Notes under the pieces: model-generated
What the model was told of the DNA's origin: nothing
Databases searched by the model: none
Seen by the model: the letters and a program-made list of their open reading frames with translations, nothing else
Position numbers and translations under genes: made by a program
NCBI RefSeq assembly: GCF_014596575.1
Contig: NZ_NASZ01000011.1
Coordinates: forward strand, 47,548 to 111,547
Source: Flavobacterium pokkalii
GTDB taxonomy: Bacteria > Bacteroidota > Bacteroidia > Flavobacteriales > Flavobacteriaceae
Direction of reading: 5' to 3'
DNA length: 64,000 bases
Shown: one piece after another, positions 28,311-36,331 of the stretch
Numbering within the stretch: position 1 is the first letter of the stretch
How the letters are laid out: each line of letters opens with the position of its first letter

Positions 28311-28634
28311 CTAAGCTTTTTTAGGTGGTTGCCAAATATTAGAAATAAAATAAGAAACGGCATTCTGATTGTACCAAACAGGCTGTGAAATCTCATTTAA
28401 AATAACAAAGTGGTTATCAGTCAAAAAGGTAATAGTTAAATCATTTGTAAAACCCATACAGCTGCCACAAGTATAAAATGGAGAACACTTTCCATTACAT
28501 TCGTTTCCGCATTGTTGTGATTCTTCACTACAGTTTTTTTCTGTAGTACAATGATCGTGACTGCTATAGGTTGAACATGGTACCGTTGAAAGCAGTAGCA
28601 CAACAAAGGATAATATTGTAACGAAGAGTTTCAT
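28311..28634 (-). CDS. Small Cys-rich exported protein (DUF6660-like)
   Basis: A 107-aa protein with an N-terminal hydrophobic signal (LFVTILSFVVLLLSTVPC) and eight Cys between residues 20 and 59, with His26 and His28 (SSHDHC) and a CSPFYTCGSC segment. It looks like the small Bacteroidota proteins (DUF6660-like) found beside TonB receptors of metal systems; the family call is from memory of that pattern. The Cys/His-rich part could bind a metal. It lies 77 bases before the receptor on the same strand, so it is likely in one operon. Confidence 0.65.
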   Translation of the reverse strand: MKLFVTILSFVVLLLSTVPCSTYSSHDHCTTEKNCSEESQQCGNECNGKCSPFYTCGSCMGFTNDLTITFLTDNHFVILNEISQPVWYNQNAVSYFISNIWQPPKKA

Positions 28635-28947
28635 AATGCGAATTTACATATAAAAGTTTTTTGCTGGTTTGTTTATCAAAAAATAAATATTTTAATTTCC
28701 TTTTTGGTACAGAAGTCATATTCTTGAAATTATAGATGAACGTATAATTGATTGTGTTTCTGTAAAGTCTGCTTTGTGAGTTATCATTTCTCGTAATTTC
28801 AAAATATTTTAGAACGATATTATATTTAGGATTAAGGAAGGTTTGTAATAAATGAAGTGCATTAATCAATTATCTATTAGTGACTTTTGATACTAAAAAA
28901 GAATAATTTATTAATGACATTTGTATATTTAGTGAACAGTATAAATA
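28635..28947. other. Divergent promoter region without genes
   Basis: About 313 bases between the Cys-rich gene and the MFS gene. Several short frames occur here, but none has protein-like composition. The promoters of both flanking transcripts should lie here; I see no exact TTTG/TAnnTTTG pair (TATATTTA at 28924 is the nearest match for the MFS side). Confidence 0.4.
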
Positions 28948-30150
28948 ATGGTAGAAAACATAAAAATTGGACTCAAAGAAAACTGGAAGCAGTTTACTAT
29001 TTTGGTAATTGTAAATGCTTTTGTAGGCGGAATGGTAGGAATGGAAAGAACTATTTTTCCTCAATATGCTGAATTACAATTTGGAATAGCATCAAAGGCA
29101 GCAATACTTTCATTTATTACCGCATTTGGAATTACAAAAGCAGTTGCGAATTATTACACTGGACGACTTGCAAATAGATTTGGACGTAAAAAATTACTTT
29201 TATTAGGCTGGCTATTTGCAATTCCGATTCCTTTTATATTGATTTATGCGCAAAACTGGATTTGGGTCATTTTTGCCAATGTACTTTTAGGTGTTAGTCA
29301 GGGACTCACTTGGAGCAGTACTGTAGTAATGAAAATTGATCTTGTAGGAGAAAAAGACCGAGGATTTGCAATGGGATTAAACGAGTTTGCAGGTTATTTT
29401 GCTGTTGGAATTGTTGCCTACTTAACCGGTTTTATTGCAGAAAAATATGGAATAACTCCTTATCCATTTTTCATAGGAATATTTATTTCTATTGTTGGAT
29501 TTATACTTACAGCACTTTGGGTAAAGGATACAAGCGCTTTTGTTCATAAAGAAAGTATTACAGATAACACCACACCTCTTAAAAATATTTTCATAGAAAC
29601 AACAATTAAAAACAAAACATTAAGCTCTGTTACCCAAGCAGGTCTTGTGAATAATTTGAATGACGGTATGACTTGGGGACTACTTCCAATCTTATTATTA
29701 TCACTTAATTTCAATAATTCTAATATAGGAGTCTTGACAGCAATTTATCCAACCGTTTGGGGAATCAGTCAACTTTTTACAGGTAAAATGTCTGACTACT
29801 ATTCCAAAAAAGCCATGCTTTTTTGGGGCATGTTTCTACAAGGGATAGCTATATTGCTTATTCCATTTAATAATGATTTTTATATTCTGGCACTTATCTT
29901 AGTTATTTTAGGATTAGGAACAGCATTAGTTTATCCTACTTTCTTATCAACTATTGCACAGGCTACAAGCCCAAAGCAACGAGCTGAAAGCATTGGAACA
30001 TTCAGACTTTGGAGGGATTTAGGCTATGCTTTTGGTGCAATTATTTCAGGTGTTGTAGCGGATTTATTTGGAGTCAAATATGCAATTATAATCATTGGAG
30101 GATTAACAATTATCTCGTCCTTGATTATTAAATTTCGTATGCCAGAATAA
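28948..30150 (+). CDS. MFS transporter
   Basis: A 400-aa inner-membrane protein with about 12 predicted helices. The loop 2-3 motif is ANRFGRKKLLLLG, as in major facilitator proteins. GVSQGLTWSSTVVMKIDLVGEKDRGFAMGLNEFAGYF resembles drug or organic-compound efflux members. The duplicated loop motif is GKMSDYYSKKAMLFWGM. It may export or import the ligand handled by the neighbouring TonB receptor; this is inference from position. Confidence 0.9.
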   Translation: MVENIKIGLKENWKQFTILVIVNAFVGGMVGMERTIFPQYAELQFGIASKAAILSFITAFGITKAVANYYTGRLANRFGRKKLLLLGWLFAIPIPFILIYAQNWIWVIFANVLLGVSQGLTWSSTVVMKIDLVGEKDRGFAMGLNEFAGYFAVGIVAYLTGFIAEKYGITPYPFFIGIFISIVGFILTALWVKDTSAFVHKESITDNTTPLKNIFIETTIKNKTLSSVTQAGLVNNLNDGMTWGLLPILLLSLNFNNSNIGVLTAIYPTVWGISQLFTGKMSDYYSKKAMLFWGMFLQGIAILLIPFNNDFYILALILVILGLGTALVYPTFLSTIAQATSPKQRAESIGTFRLWRDLGYAFGAIISGVVADLFGVKYAIIIIGGLTIISSLIIKFRMPE

Positions 30151-30304
30151 GCAATCTCACTAATTATCAAAAATGCGATTTTATAAAAGGTTGAGCAAAT
30201 TATTCTTTTTCATATTATAACCTTACAAAGTTCGAATCAATAAAATGCATAAAATCAATAAATTATGTGTTTTGAGAAAATATCAAAATAATTTTCGAAC
30301 CATA

Positions 30305-30341
30305 AAAAAACCTCTAAAATCTATCACTTTAGAGGTTTTTT
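30305..30341. terminator. Bidirectional terminator between MFS gene and tRNA-Val
   Basis: A 14-bp perfect stem (30305-30318 with 30328-30341), with A and T runs, terminates the tRNA-Val transcript on the minus strand and can end the MFS transcript. The 580-base gap 30151-30730 otherwise holds the two tRNA genes and a promoter. Confidence 0.85.
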
Positions 30342-30350
30342 AAATTTTAG

Positions 30351-30425
30351 TGGGCGATGAGGGGTTCGAACCCCCGACCCCCTCGGTGTAAACGAGGTGC
30401 TCTGAACCAGCTGAGCTAATCGCCC
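30351..30425 (-). tRNA. tRNA-Val (TAC), copy 1
   Basis: The minus strand gives acceptor GGGCGAT/ATCGCCC, anticodon stem CCTCG/CGAGG with loop TTTACAC (anticodon TAC), and a T-arm with GGGGGTTCGAACCCC. 75 nt, discriminator A. CCA not encoded. Confidence 0.95.
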
Positions 30426-30452
30426 TATTTTAAAAATAAATCTTTCGATTTG

Positions 30453-30527
30453 TGGGTAATGAGGGGTTCGAACCCCCGACCCCCTCGGTGTAAACGAGGT
30501 GCTCTGAACCAGCTGAGCTAATCACCC
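30453..30527 (-). tRNA. tRNA-Val (TAC), copy 2
   Basis: Same body and anticodon TAC as the neighbouring copy, but the acceptor stem is GGGTGAT/ATTACCC with one G-U pair. It is upstream of copy 1 in the same transcript. Confidence 0.95.
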
Positions 30528-30679
30528 TTAGTGCTATCATTTCCTGATTGCGACTGCAAAAATACAGTTAGATTTTGTATTTCCAAGCAAAAATGAAAAA
30601 TAAATTAATAAAAATTTAAACTTATTTTCTTTAACATTCAAAAACAGATGATTAAGCAATATCTTCAACCGTACTTTTT

Positions 30680-30711
30680 TTTGCATTCACTCGCTGATAG
30701 TAGTATTTTTG
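30680..30711 (+). promoter_or_regulatory. Promoter of the ABC exporter gene (TTTG-N20-TATTTTTG)
   Basis: TTTG at 30680-30683 and TATTTTTG at 30704-30711, spaced 20 bases, match the Bacteroidota consensus. The ATG follows 19 bases after the -7 box. Confidence 0.7.
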
Positions 30712-30730
30712 TATTCTAATTTCAAATTAA

Positions 30731-32518
30731 ATGGCAAGATTCAAAGAAAATGATTTACCTAAATCAAAAATTACTGCAACTTCACTCAACAAAGCCAAAA
30801 TAATTTTCAAATATGCCGGCAATAACAGTTGGAAATTCTATGTAGGACTCCTGTTTTTATTATTAACCAGTGTTACCGCTCTAGCTTTTCCAAAATTCAT
30901 GGGAATGTTAGTCGATTGTGTCAACAAAAAAGACGCCGGATTAGCCAACCAAATTGCTTTAGGATTGGGATTGGTTTTGATATTACAATCGGTTTTTTCA
31001 TTTTTCAGATTGTCCTTATTTGTCAATTTTACAGAAAACACCTTGGCAAATGTTCGTTTAGCCTTATACACCAATTTGGTCAAACTTCCTATGACTTTCT
31101 TTTCTCAAAAAAGAGTTGGAGAACTAAATAGCCGAATCAGTAATGACATTACTCAGATTCAGGATACTTTAACTACAACAATAGCCGAATTTTTACGTCA
31201 GTTTATATTGATTATCGGAAGTTTTGTAATGTTGGCCAGTATCAACATCAAATTGACGGTGATGATGATTTCTATAGTTCCTTTGGTTGGAGTTGCTGCG
31301 GTTCTTTTTGGCCGTTATATTCGAAAATATTCCAAAAAAGTCCAGGATCAGGTTGCTGAAAGTCAGGTGGTGGTTGAAGAAACCATGCAGGGAATTAGCA
31401 TTGTAAAAGCTTTTGCCAATGAATGGTACGAAATTGCCCGCTACAGAACAAAAATCAAAGAAGTTGTCAAAGTTGCCATTAAAGGCGGACAATTAAGAGG
31501 TTATTTTGCTTCTTTTATTATCATTTGTTTGTTTGGAACTATTGTAGCTGTTGTTTGGTATGGTGTCCAATTAAGTATTGCGGGCGAAATAACCGTTGGT
31601 GAACTTTTTACCTTTATTTTATATTCCAGTTATGTAGGTGCTTCTTCGGGTGGAATTGCCGAATTATATGCTCAGGTCCAAAAAGCAATTGGTGCTACCG
31701 AACGTGTATTTGAATTATTGGATGAAAAACCCGAAAAAATTAACGCCGAAGCGCATATTCCTAACATCAAAAAAATAAAAGGAGATGTTAGTTTTCAAAA
31801 TGTAGCCTTTAGCTATCCTTCCCGAAAAGAAATTCAGGTTTTAAAAGACGTTAATTTCACTGCCGGTTCCGGACAAAAAATAGCCGTTGTGGGCCCAAGT
31901 GGAGCTGGAAAATCTACTATTGCTTCTTTGTTGTTACGCTTTTATGATATAGACAAAGGAACAATCCAAATTGATAACAAAAACATCTATGATTACGATT
32001 TAGAAAATCTACGTGGGAATATGAGTATTGTGCCTCAAGATGTCATTTTGTTTGGTGGAACAATCAAAGAAAATATAGCTTATGGTAAACCAAATGCTAC
32101 CGATGAAGAAATTACTTTGGCTGCGCAACAAGCCAACGCTTTAAACTTCATTGAAAGTTTCCCTGAAAAAATGGACACGATTGTTGGTGAGAGAGGAATC
32201 AAACTTTCGGGAGGACAAAGACAACGTATTGCCATTGCCCGTGCTTTATTGAAAAACCCAAGTATTTTAATTTTGGACGAAGCCACTTCTTCGTTAGATA
32301 GTGAAAGTGAAAAATTAGTTCAGGAAGCTTTGGAAGTTTTAATGGAAGGAAGAACCAGTATTATTATTGCGCACCGCCTTTCAACTATTCGTTCCGCTGA
32401 CCAAATATTAGTGATTGATAATGGGGTAATTAGCGAACAAGGAACGCATGCAGAATTAATCAATTTAGAAAACGGAATTTATAAAAACCTAAGTAATTTA
32501 CAGTTTAGTAATTCATAG
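30731..32518 (+). CDS. ABC exporter, fused permease and ATPase (MsbA-like)
   Basis: A 595-aa half-transporter. An ABC-type-1 transmembrane domain (about 35-320, six helices) is followed by an ATPase domain with Walker A GPSGAGKST, signature LSGGQRQRIAIARALL, Walker B ILILDEATSSLD and the H-loop IIIAHRLST. It would work as a homodimer and export lipids or drugs from the inner leaflet; MsbA-like by domain order. Substrate not determined. Confidence 0.92.
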   Translation: MARFKENDLPKSKITATSLNKAKIIFKYAGNNSWKFYVGLLFLLLTSVTALAFPKFMGMLVDCVNKKDAGLANQIALGLGLVLILQSVFSFFRLSLFVNFTENTLANVRLALYTNLVKLPMTFFSQKRVGELNSRISNDITQIQDTLTTTIAEFLRQFILIIGSFVMLASINIKLTVMMISIVPLVGVAAVLFGRYIRKYSKKVQDQVAESQVVVEETMQGISIVKAFANEWYEIARYRTKIKEVVKVAIKGGQLRGYFASFIIICLFGTIVAVVWYGVQLSIAGEITVGELFTFILYSSYVGASSGGIAELYAQVQKAIGATERVFELLDEKPEKINAEAHIPNIKKIKGDVSFQNVAFSYPSRKEIQVLKDVNFTAGSGQKIAVVGPSGAGKSTIASLLLRFYDIDKGTIQIDNKNIYDYDLENLRGNMSIVPQDVILFGGTIKENIAYGKPNATDEEITLAAQQANALNFIESFPEKMDTIVGERGIKLSGGQRQRIAIARALLKNPSILILDEATSSLDSESEKLVQEALEVLMEGRTSIIIAHRLSTIRSADQILVIDNGVISEQGTHAELINLENGIYKNLSNLQFSNS

Positions 32519-32536
32519 TTTTTCAAACTTGGTTTC

Positions 32537-32576
32537 AACCACAAAGAACACCAAGTTTTACGCAAAGTTCACAAAA
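32537..32576 (+). repeat. CACAAAG-rich intergenic repeat-like block
   Basis: AACCACAAAGAACACC followed by CAAAG and CACAAA variants gives a short block of imperfect direct repeats. It looks like a dispersed Flavobacterium intergenic repeat I have seen in other genomes; only this copy is in the window. Confidence 0.35.
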
Positions 32577-32579
32577 GAA

Positions 32580-32622
32580 AAAATCCCAAATCTCAATCTG
32601 TTCAATTGGAATTTGGGATTTT
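32580..32622. terminator. Terminator between ABC exporter and ettA
   Basis: AAAATCCCAAAT (32580-32591) pairs with ATTTGGGATTTT (32611-32622) with a 19-base loop; it serves the two convergent genes. Confidence 0.75.
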
Positions 32623-32641
32623 AAATTTGAAATTTATTAAT

Positions 32642-34333
32642 TTATCTAATCAATTTTCTATACTTAATACGTTTTGGAGTTAAATCACCACCCAAACGTT
32701 TCTTTTTGTTTTCTTCATATTCCGTAAAACTTCCTTCGAAGAAATACACTTCAGAATCTCCTTCAAAAGCTAAGATATGTGTACAAATTCTATCTAAGAA
32801 CCATCTGTCGTGAGAGATTACCACCGCACAACCTGCAAAATTCTCCAAACCTTCTTCTAAGGCACGAAGCGTATTCACATCTAAATCATTCGTAGGCTCA
32901 TCCAGTAACAAAACGTTTCCTTCTTCTTTCAAAGTCATTGCTAAGTGCAAACGGTTACGCTCACCACCGGAAAGCATCGAAACTTTTTTGTTTTGGTCAC
33001 TTCCGCCAAAGTTAAAACGACTTAAATAAGCACGTGAATTTACCTGACGCCCTCCCATCATGATTAATTCCTGTCCGTCACAGAAGTTTTCCCAAATCGA
33101 TTTTTCAGGATCAATATTAGAGTGCGATTGATCTACATAAGCGATTTTAACAGTATCCCCCACTGTAAACTCTCCGCTGTCTGTTTGTTGTTCACCCATA
33201 ATCATTCTGAAAATAGTCGATTTACCAGCACCATTCGGACCAATAACTCCCACAATTCCAGCCTGTGGTAAGGTGAAATTCAAATTATCATATAATAATT
33301 TATCACCAAATGCTTTAGCTACATTTTTAGCTTCAATTACATTAGTTCCTAAACGAGGACCATTAGGAATGTAAATTTCTAATTTCTCATCTAATTGTTT
33401 TTGATCTTCGTTTAATAATTTATCATAGTTCTGTAAACGTGCTTTTTGTTTCGTCTGACGGCCTTTAGCTCCCTGACGTACCCATTCCAACTCACGCTCT
33501 AAAGTTTTTCTTCTTTTAGAAGCTACTTTTTCCTCTTGCTCTAAACGTTTTGATTTTTGGTCTAACCATGATGAATAATTTCCTTTCCATGGAATACCCT
33601 CTCCTCTATCCAATTCCAAAATCCATCCTGCCACATTATCAAGGAAATAACGGTCGTGCGTTACAGCAATTACAGTTCCAGCATATTGTGCCAAATGTTG
33701 CTCTAACCAAAGTACAGATTCTGCATCCAAGTGGTTGGTAGGCTCATCCAAAAGCAATACATCCGGTTGTTTTAACAACAGACGACATAAAGCAACACGA
33801 CGACGCTCTCCTCCTGAAAGGTTTTTTATTGGAGTATCACCATCCGGAGTACGCAACGCATCCATGGCAATTTCTAATTTGGTATCAATTTCCCAAGCTC
33901 CTAAAGCATCAATTTTATCCTGTAAAACAGCCTGACGCTCCATCAATTTATCCATTTTGTCCGGATCTGAATAATTCTCTTCCAAACCAAATAAATCATT
34001 GATTTTATTATACTCATCTAATACTGCCATTGTTTCAGCAACACCTTCCTGAACCACTTCTAAAACGGTTTTAGAATCATTTAATTCTGGTTCCTGCTCT
34101 AAATAACCAACAGTATAATTAGGAGCAAAAACTACATCTCCCTGATAATTTTTATCAACTCCTGCAATGATTTTTAAAAGTGATGATTTACCAGAACCAT
34201 TCAAACCTAAAATACCAATTTTAGCTCCGTAGAAGAAACTTAAATAGATATCTTTCAACACTTGCTTGTTGCTGCTTGAGTAAGTCTTACTCACTTTTGA
34301 CATTGAAAATATTACTTTCTTATCGTCTGACAT
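32642..34333 (-). CDS. ettA: Energy-dependent translational throttle protein EttA
   Basis: A 563-aa ABC-F protein with two ATPase domains and no membrane part. Walker A sites GLNGSGKSSLLKI (about 43) and GPNGAGKSTIFRM (about 350), signatures LSGGERRRVALCRLL and LSGGERNRLHLAMTL, and an arm plus a charged linker RRKTLERELEWVRQGAKGRQTKQKARL. EttA binds the ribosome E site and gates the first peptide bond according to ATP/ADP ratio. Length fits EttA. Confidence 0.93.
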   Translation of the reverse strand: MSDDKKVIFSMSKVSKTYSSSNKQVLKDIYLSFFYGAKIGILGLNGSGKSSLLKIIAGVDKNYQGDVVFAPNYTVGYLEQEPELNDSKTVLEVVQEGVAETMAVLDEYNKINDLFGLEENYSDPDKMDKLMERQAVLQDKIDALGAWEIDTKLEIAMDALRTPDGDTPIKNLSGGERRRVALCRLLLKQPDVLLLDEPTNHLDAESVLWLEQHLAQYAGTVIAVTHDRYFLDNVAGWILELDRGEGIPWKGNYSSWLDQKSKRLEQEEKVASKRRKTLERELEWVRQGAKGRQTKQKARLQNYDKLLNEDQKQLDEKLEIYIPNGPRLGTNVIEAKNVAKAFGDKLLYDNLNFTLPQAGIVGVIGPNGAGKSTIFRMIMGEQQTDSGEFTVGDTVKIAYVDQSHSNIDPEKSIWENFCDGQELIMMGGRQVNSRAYLSRFNFGGSDQNKKVSMLSGGERNRLHLAMTLKEEGNVLLLDEPTNDLDVNTLRALEEGLENFAGCAVVISHDRWFLDRICTHILAFEGDSEVYFFEGSFTEYEENKKKRLGGDLTPKRIKYRKLIR

Positions 34334-34430
34334 TTGTATTGTGTTTTTAATTTTAAAAAGAATACAAATATAGGATTATTGCAGAAATAATAAATAAATT
34401 GAAAAACATTCAGTTTTAAATTTTTTATTA

Positions 34431-36254
34431 CTATTTCAACTGATATTCTTTATCTGACAAGGTTTTCATAAAGGTTACCAAAGCTTTCATTTCTTTAGGA
34501 GATAATTCTAAGTTATCCGAAGGCAACGTTTGATTTTCTACATTTAAACCTAGACCAATTCCTCCGCCTTTGTTATAAAAATCTACTACTTCTTCTAAGG
34601 TTGTAAAAACACCATTGTGCATATAAGGTGCTGTAACTGCAATATTTCGCAAAGAAGGCGTTTTAAAAGCATTTTTTAACTGAGGCATTTGATATTGAAT
34701 ATACCTTCCTAAATCCGGACTGATTTTCTTTCCATTTTTATCAGCAGGAGTTCCTATCACTTCCTGTTCTGTTTTTTGAAAATTAGGCGGAACAGTTCCA
34801 TTAAATAAAGGAATAAAATGACAAGTGGCACATTTAGCTTTTCCAGCAAAAAGATTAAATCCTAATTTTTCTTCTGCCGTATAATCATTAGATTCCCCTC
34901 TCATATAGCTGTCAAATTTACTATCAAAGGCATTTAAAGAACGAATATAACTAGCCAAAGCATTTTGAACTTGCCATTCTTCTATCTTCTTTGATTTTGG
35001 AAAGGCATTTTTAAATAACTGCTGATACTTTTTATCTGAATTTAAAACAACAATTGCTTTAGAAATACTACCATGCATTTCATCTTTATTCTGAATTACA
35101 TCTAAACTTTGTTTTTCCAAATCCAATTGTCGCATATCCCAAAATTGAGCATTTTGCAAAGAAGCATAGGTTAGTGTTGGTGTATTTCTGCTTAAAAGAT
35201 TTCCGCTTAGTGATTGATTAGTTTTCAAGCCATCTGTAAAAGCTTTTTCTGGATTATGACAGCTCGAACAGCTACGCGTATTACTATTTGAAAGTGAATT
35301 ATCATAAAACAATTGCTTCCCTAATTCTGCTTTTTCAGTTGAAAATTGATATTCTTCCGAAGGAATAAAAGCATTTACATTAAAGGCTTTTTTATCAAAT
35401 ATTGATGTTGCTTCTGGGTTAACAACGCTATTCCTGTTACTTTTTTCTATTTTATTAATTTTTTGAAAAGCAACTAAGTATTTACTAATTGGATTAAGAA
35501 AGTTTTTAATGAAATAAACCCTGTCAAAAGTCTTAAAATCAGTATTTTTTAAACAAAATTCAGCTGCTTTATTAATCAAGTTTGTTATTTCTTTTTCACA
35601 CTTAATAGATTGCGGATTATTGAATTTCATTTTTGAAATTAATGTTTTCAAAGATGTCAAACTCACTGCTGCTTCCGGAACAGATTGAAAAGCTATTGGT
35701 GAATCAAAACCAGTAATTCCTAATGCTAAAATCCGATTTACTTCCATTTTTGAAGCATCCATAATATGCGAATTAGAAATACTAATAGCACTGAAATGTT
35801 GCTCAATTTGCTTTAAATTTCCATTTAGAATCTTAATTTTTCGAACTAATTCCTCTTTATTTTCAATTGAATAATTCGGATAAATAAGTTCTTCAATGAC
35901 CTGAAAACCATTAGGAGGGAAAAAGGTATTTTCGGCGACTTCTAATTCGTCCAATGCGGGTCCGTTAATAAACCGAGCCGGATCAGGAGTAAAATATTCT
36001 ACTGCCCACTCTATTTTTTTATATTCCAAACGAGCCTGATTGAAGGCTAATTGTATTTTTTTTTCATCATTACTTTTTTCAGCAACATTTTCAAAATCTA
36101 CAACTTTTTGATTTAGTTTTTGGATATTCGAAATCAATTCTTCCTGAATTGTTAAGTCGGTATATTTTTTTTCGCATGAGGTAAGCAGCACAATAAATGC
36201 TAAGCTTAAAACAAGTAATCTGGCTTTTATCCAATTATTGGTATTCAATTTCAT
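34431..36254 (-). CDS. Cytochrome c peroxidase family lipoprotein with helical N-terminal domain
   Basis: A 607-aa protein with a lipoprotein signal (LAFIVLLTSC). The C-terminal half (about 300-600) is a di-haem MauG/CcpA-type unit with haem sites CSSCH (about 328) and CATCH (about 476) and the YMHNG segment. The N-terminal 270 residues are helical with GPALDELEVAENTFFPPNGFQVIEELIYP, which loosely resembles imelysin/EfeO-type domains. It would act in the periplasm, reducing peroxide or oxidising a partner. A PhoX-like gene lies upstream on the same strand, with a weak terminator between. Confidence 0.85.
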   Translation of the reverse strand: MKLNTNNWIKARLLVLSLAFIVLLTSCEKKYTDLTIQEELISNIQKLNQKVVDFENVAEKSNDEKKIQLAFNQARLEYKKIEWAVEYFTPDPARFINGPALDELEVAENTFFPPNGFQVIEELIYPNYSIENKEELVRKIKILNGNLKQIEQHFSAISISNSHIMDASKMEVNRILALGITGFDSPIAFQSVPEAAVSLTSLKTLISKMKFNNPQSIKCEKEITNLINKAAEFCLKNTDFKTFDRVYFIKNFLNPISKYLVAFQKINKIEKSNRNSVVNPEATSIFDKKAFNVNAFIPSEEYQFSTEKAELGKQLFYDNSLSNSNTRSCSSCHNPEKAFTDGLKTNQSLSGNLLSRNTPTLTYASLQNAQFWDMRQLDLEKQSLDVIQNKDEMHGSISKAIVVLNSDKKYQQLFKNAFPKSKKIEEWQVQNALASYIRSLNAFDSKFDSYMRGESNDYTAEEKLGFNLFAGKAKCATCHFIPLFNGTVPPNFQKTEQEVIGTPADKNGKKISPDLGRYIQYQMPQLKNAFKTPSLRNIAVTAPYMHNGVFTTLEEVVDFYNKGGGIGLGLNVENQTLPSDNLELSPKEMKALVTFMKTLSDKEYQLK

Positions 36255-36283
36255 TTTCTTCTTTAGGGTAAATAAAACAAAAA

Positions 36284-36307
36284 AACAACCCTGTAAAAAG
36301 GGCTGTT
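36284..36307 (-). terminator. Terminator between phoX-like and peroxidase genes
   Basis: On the minus strand AACAGCCCT pairs with AGGGTTGTT (one G-U) around a 6-base loop and is followed by a U-run. It lies in the 77-base gap, so the peroxidase may depend on read-through or on its own start. Confidence 0.65.
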
Positions 36308-36331
36308 TTTTCTATATTCATTAATCAAATA

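Noticed and set aside
28564..28869. 101-aa minus-strand frame overlapping the Cys-rich gene region
   Set aside because: Composition is not protein-like, it overlaps the start of the better supported 107-aa gene, and it has no recognisable motif.
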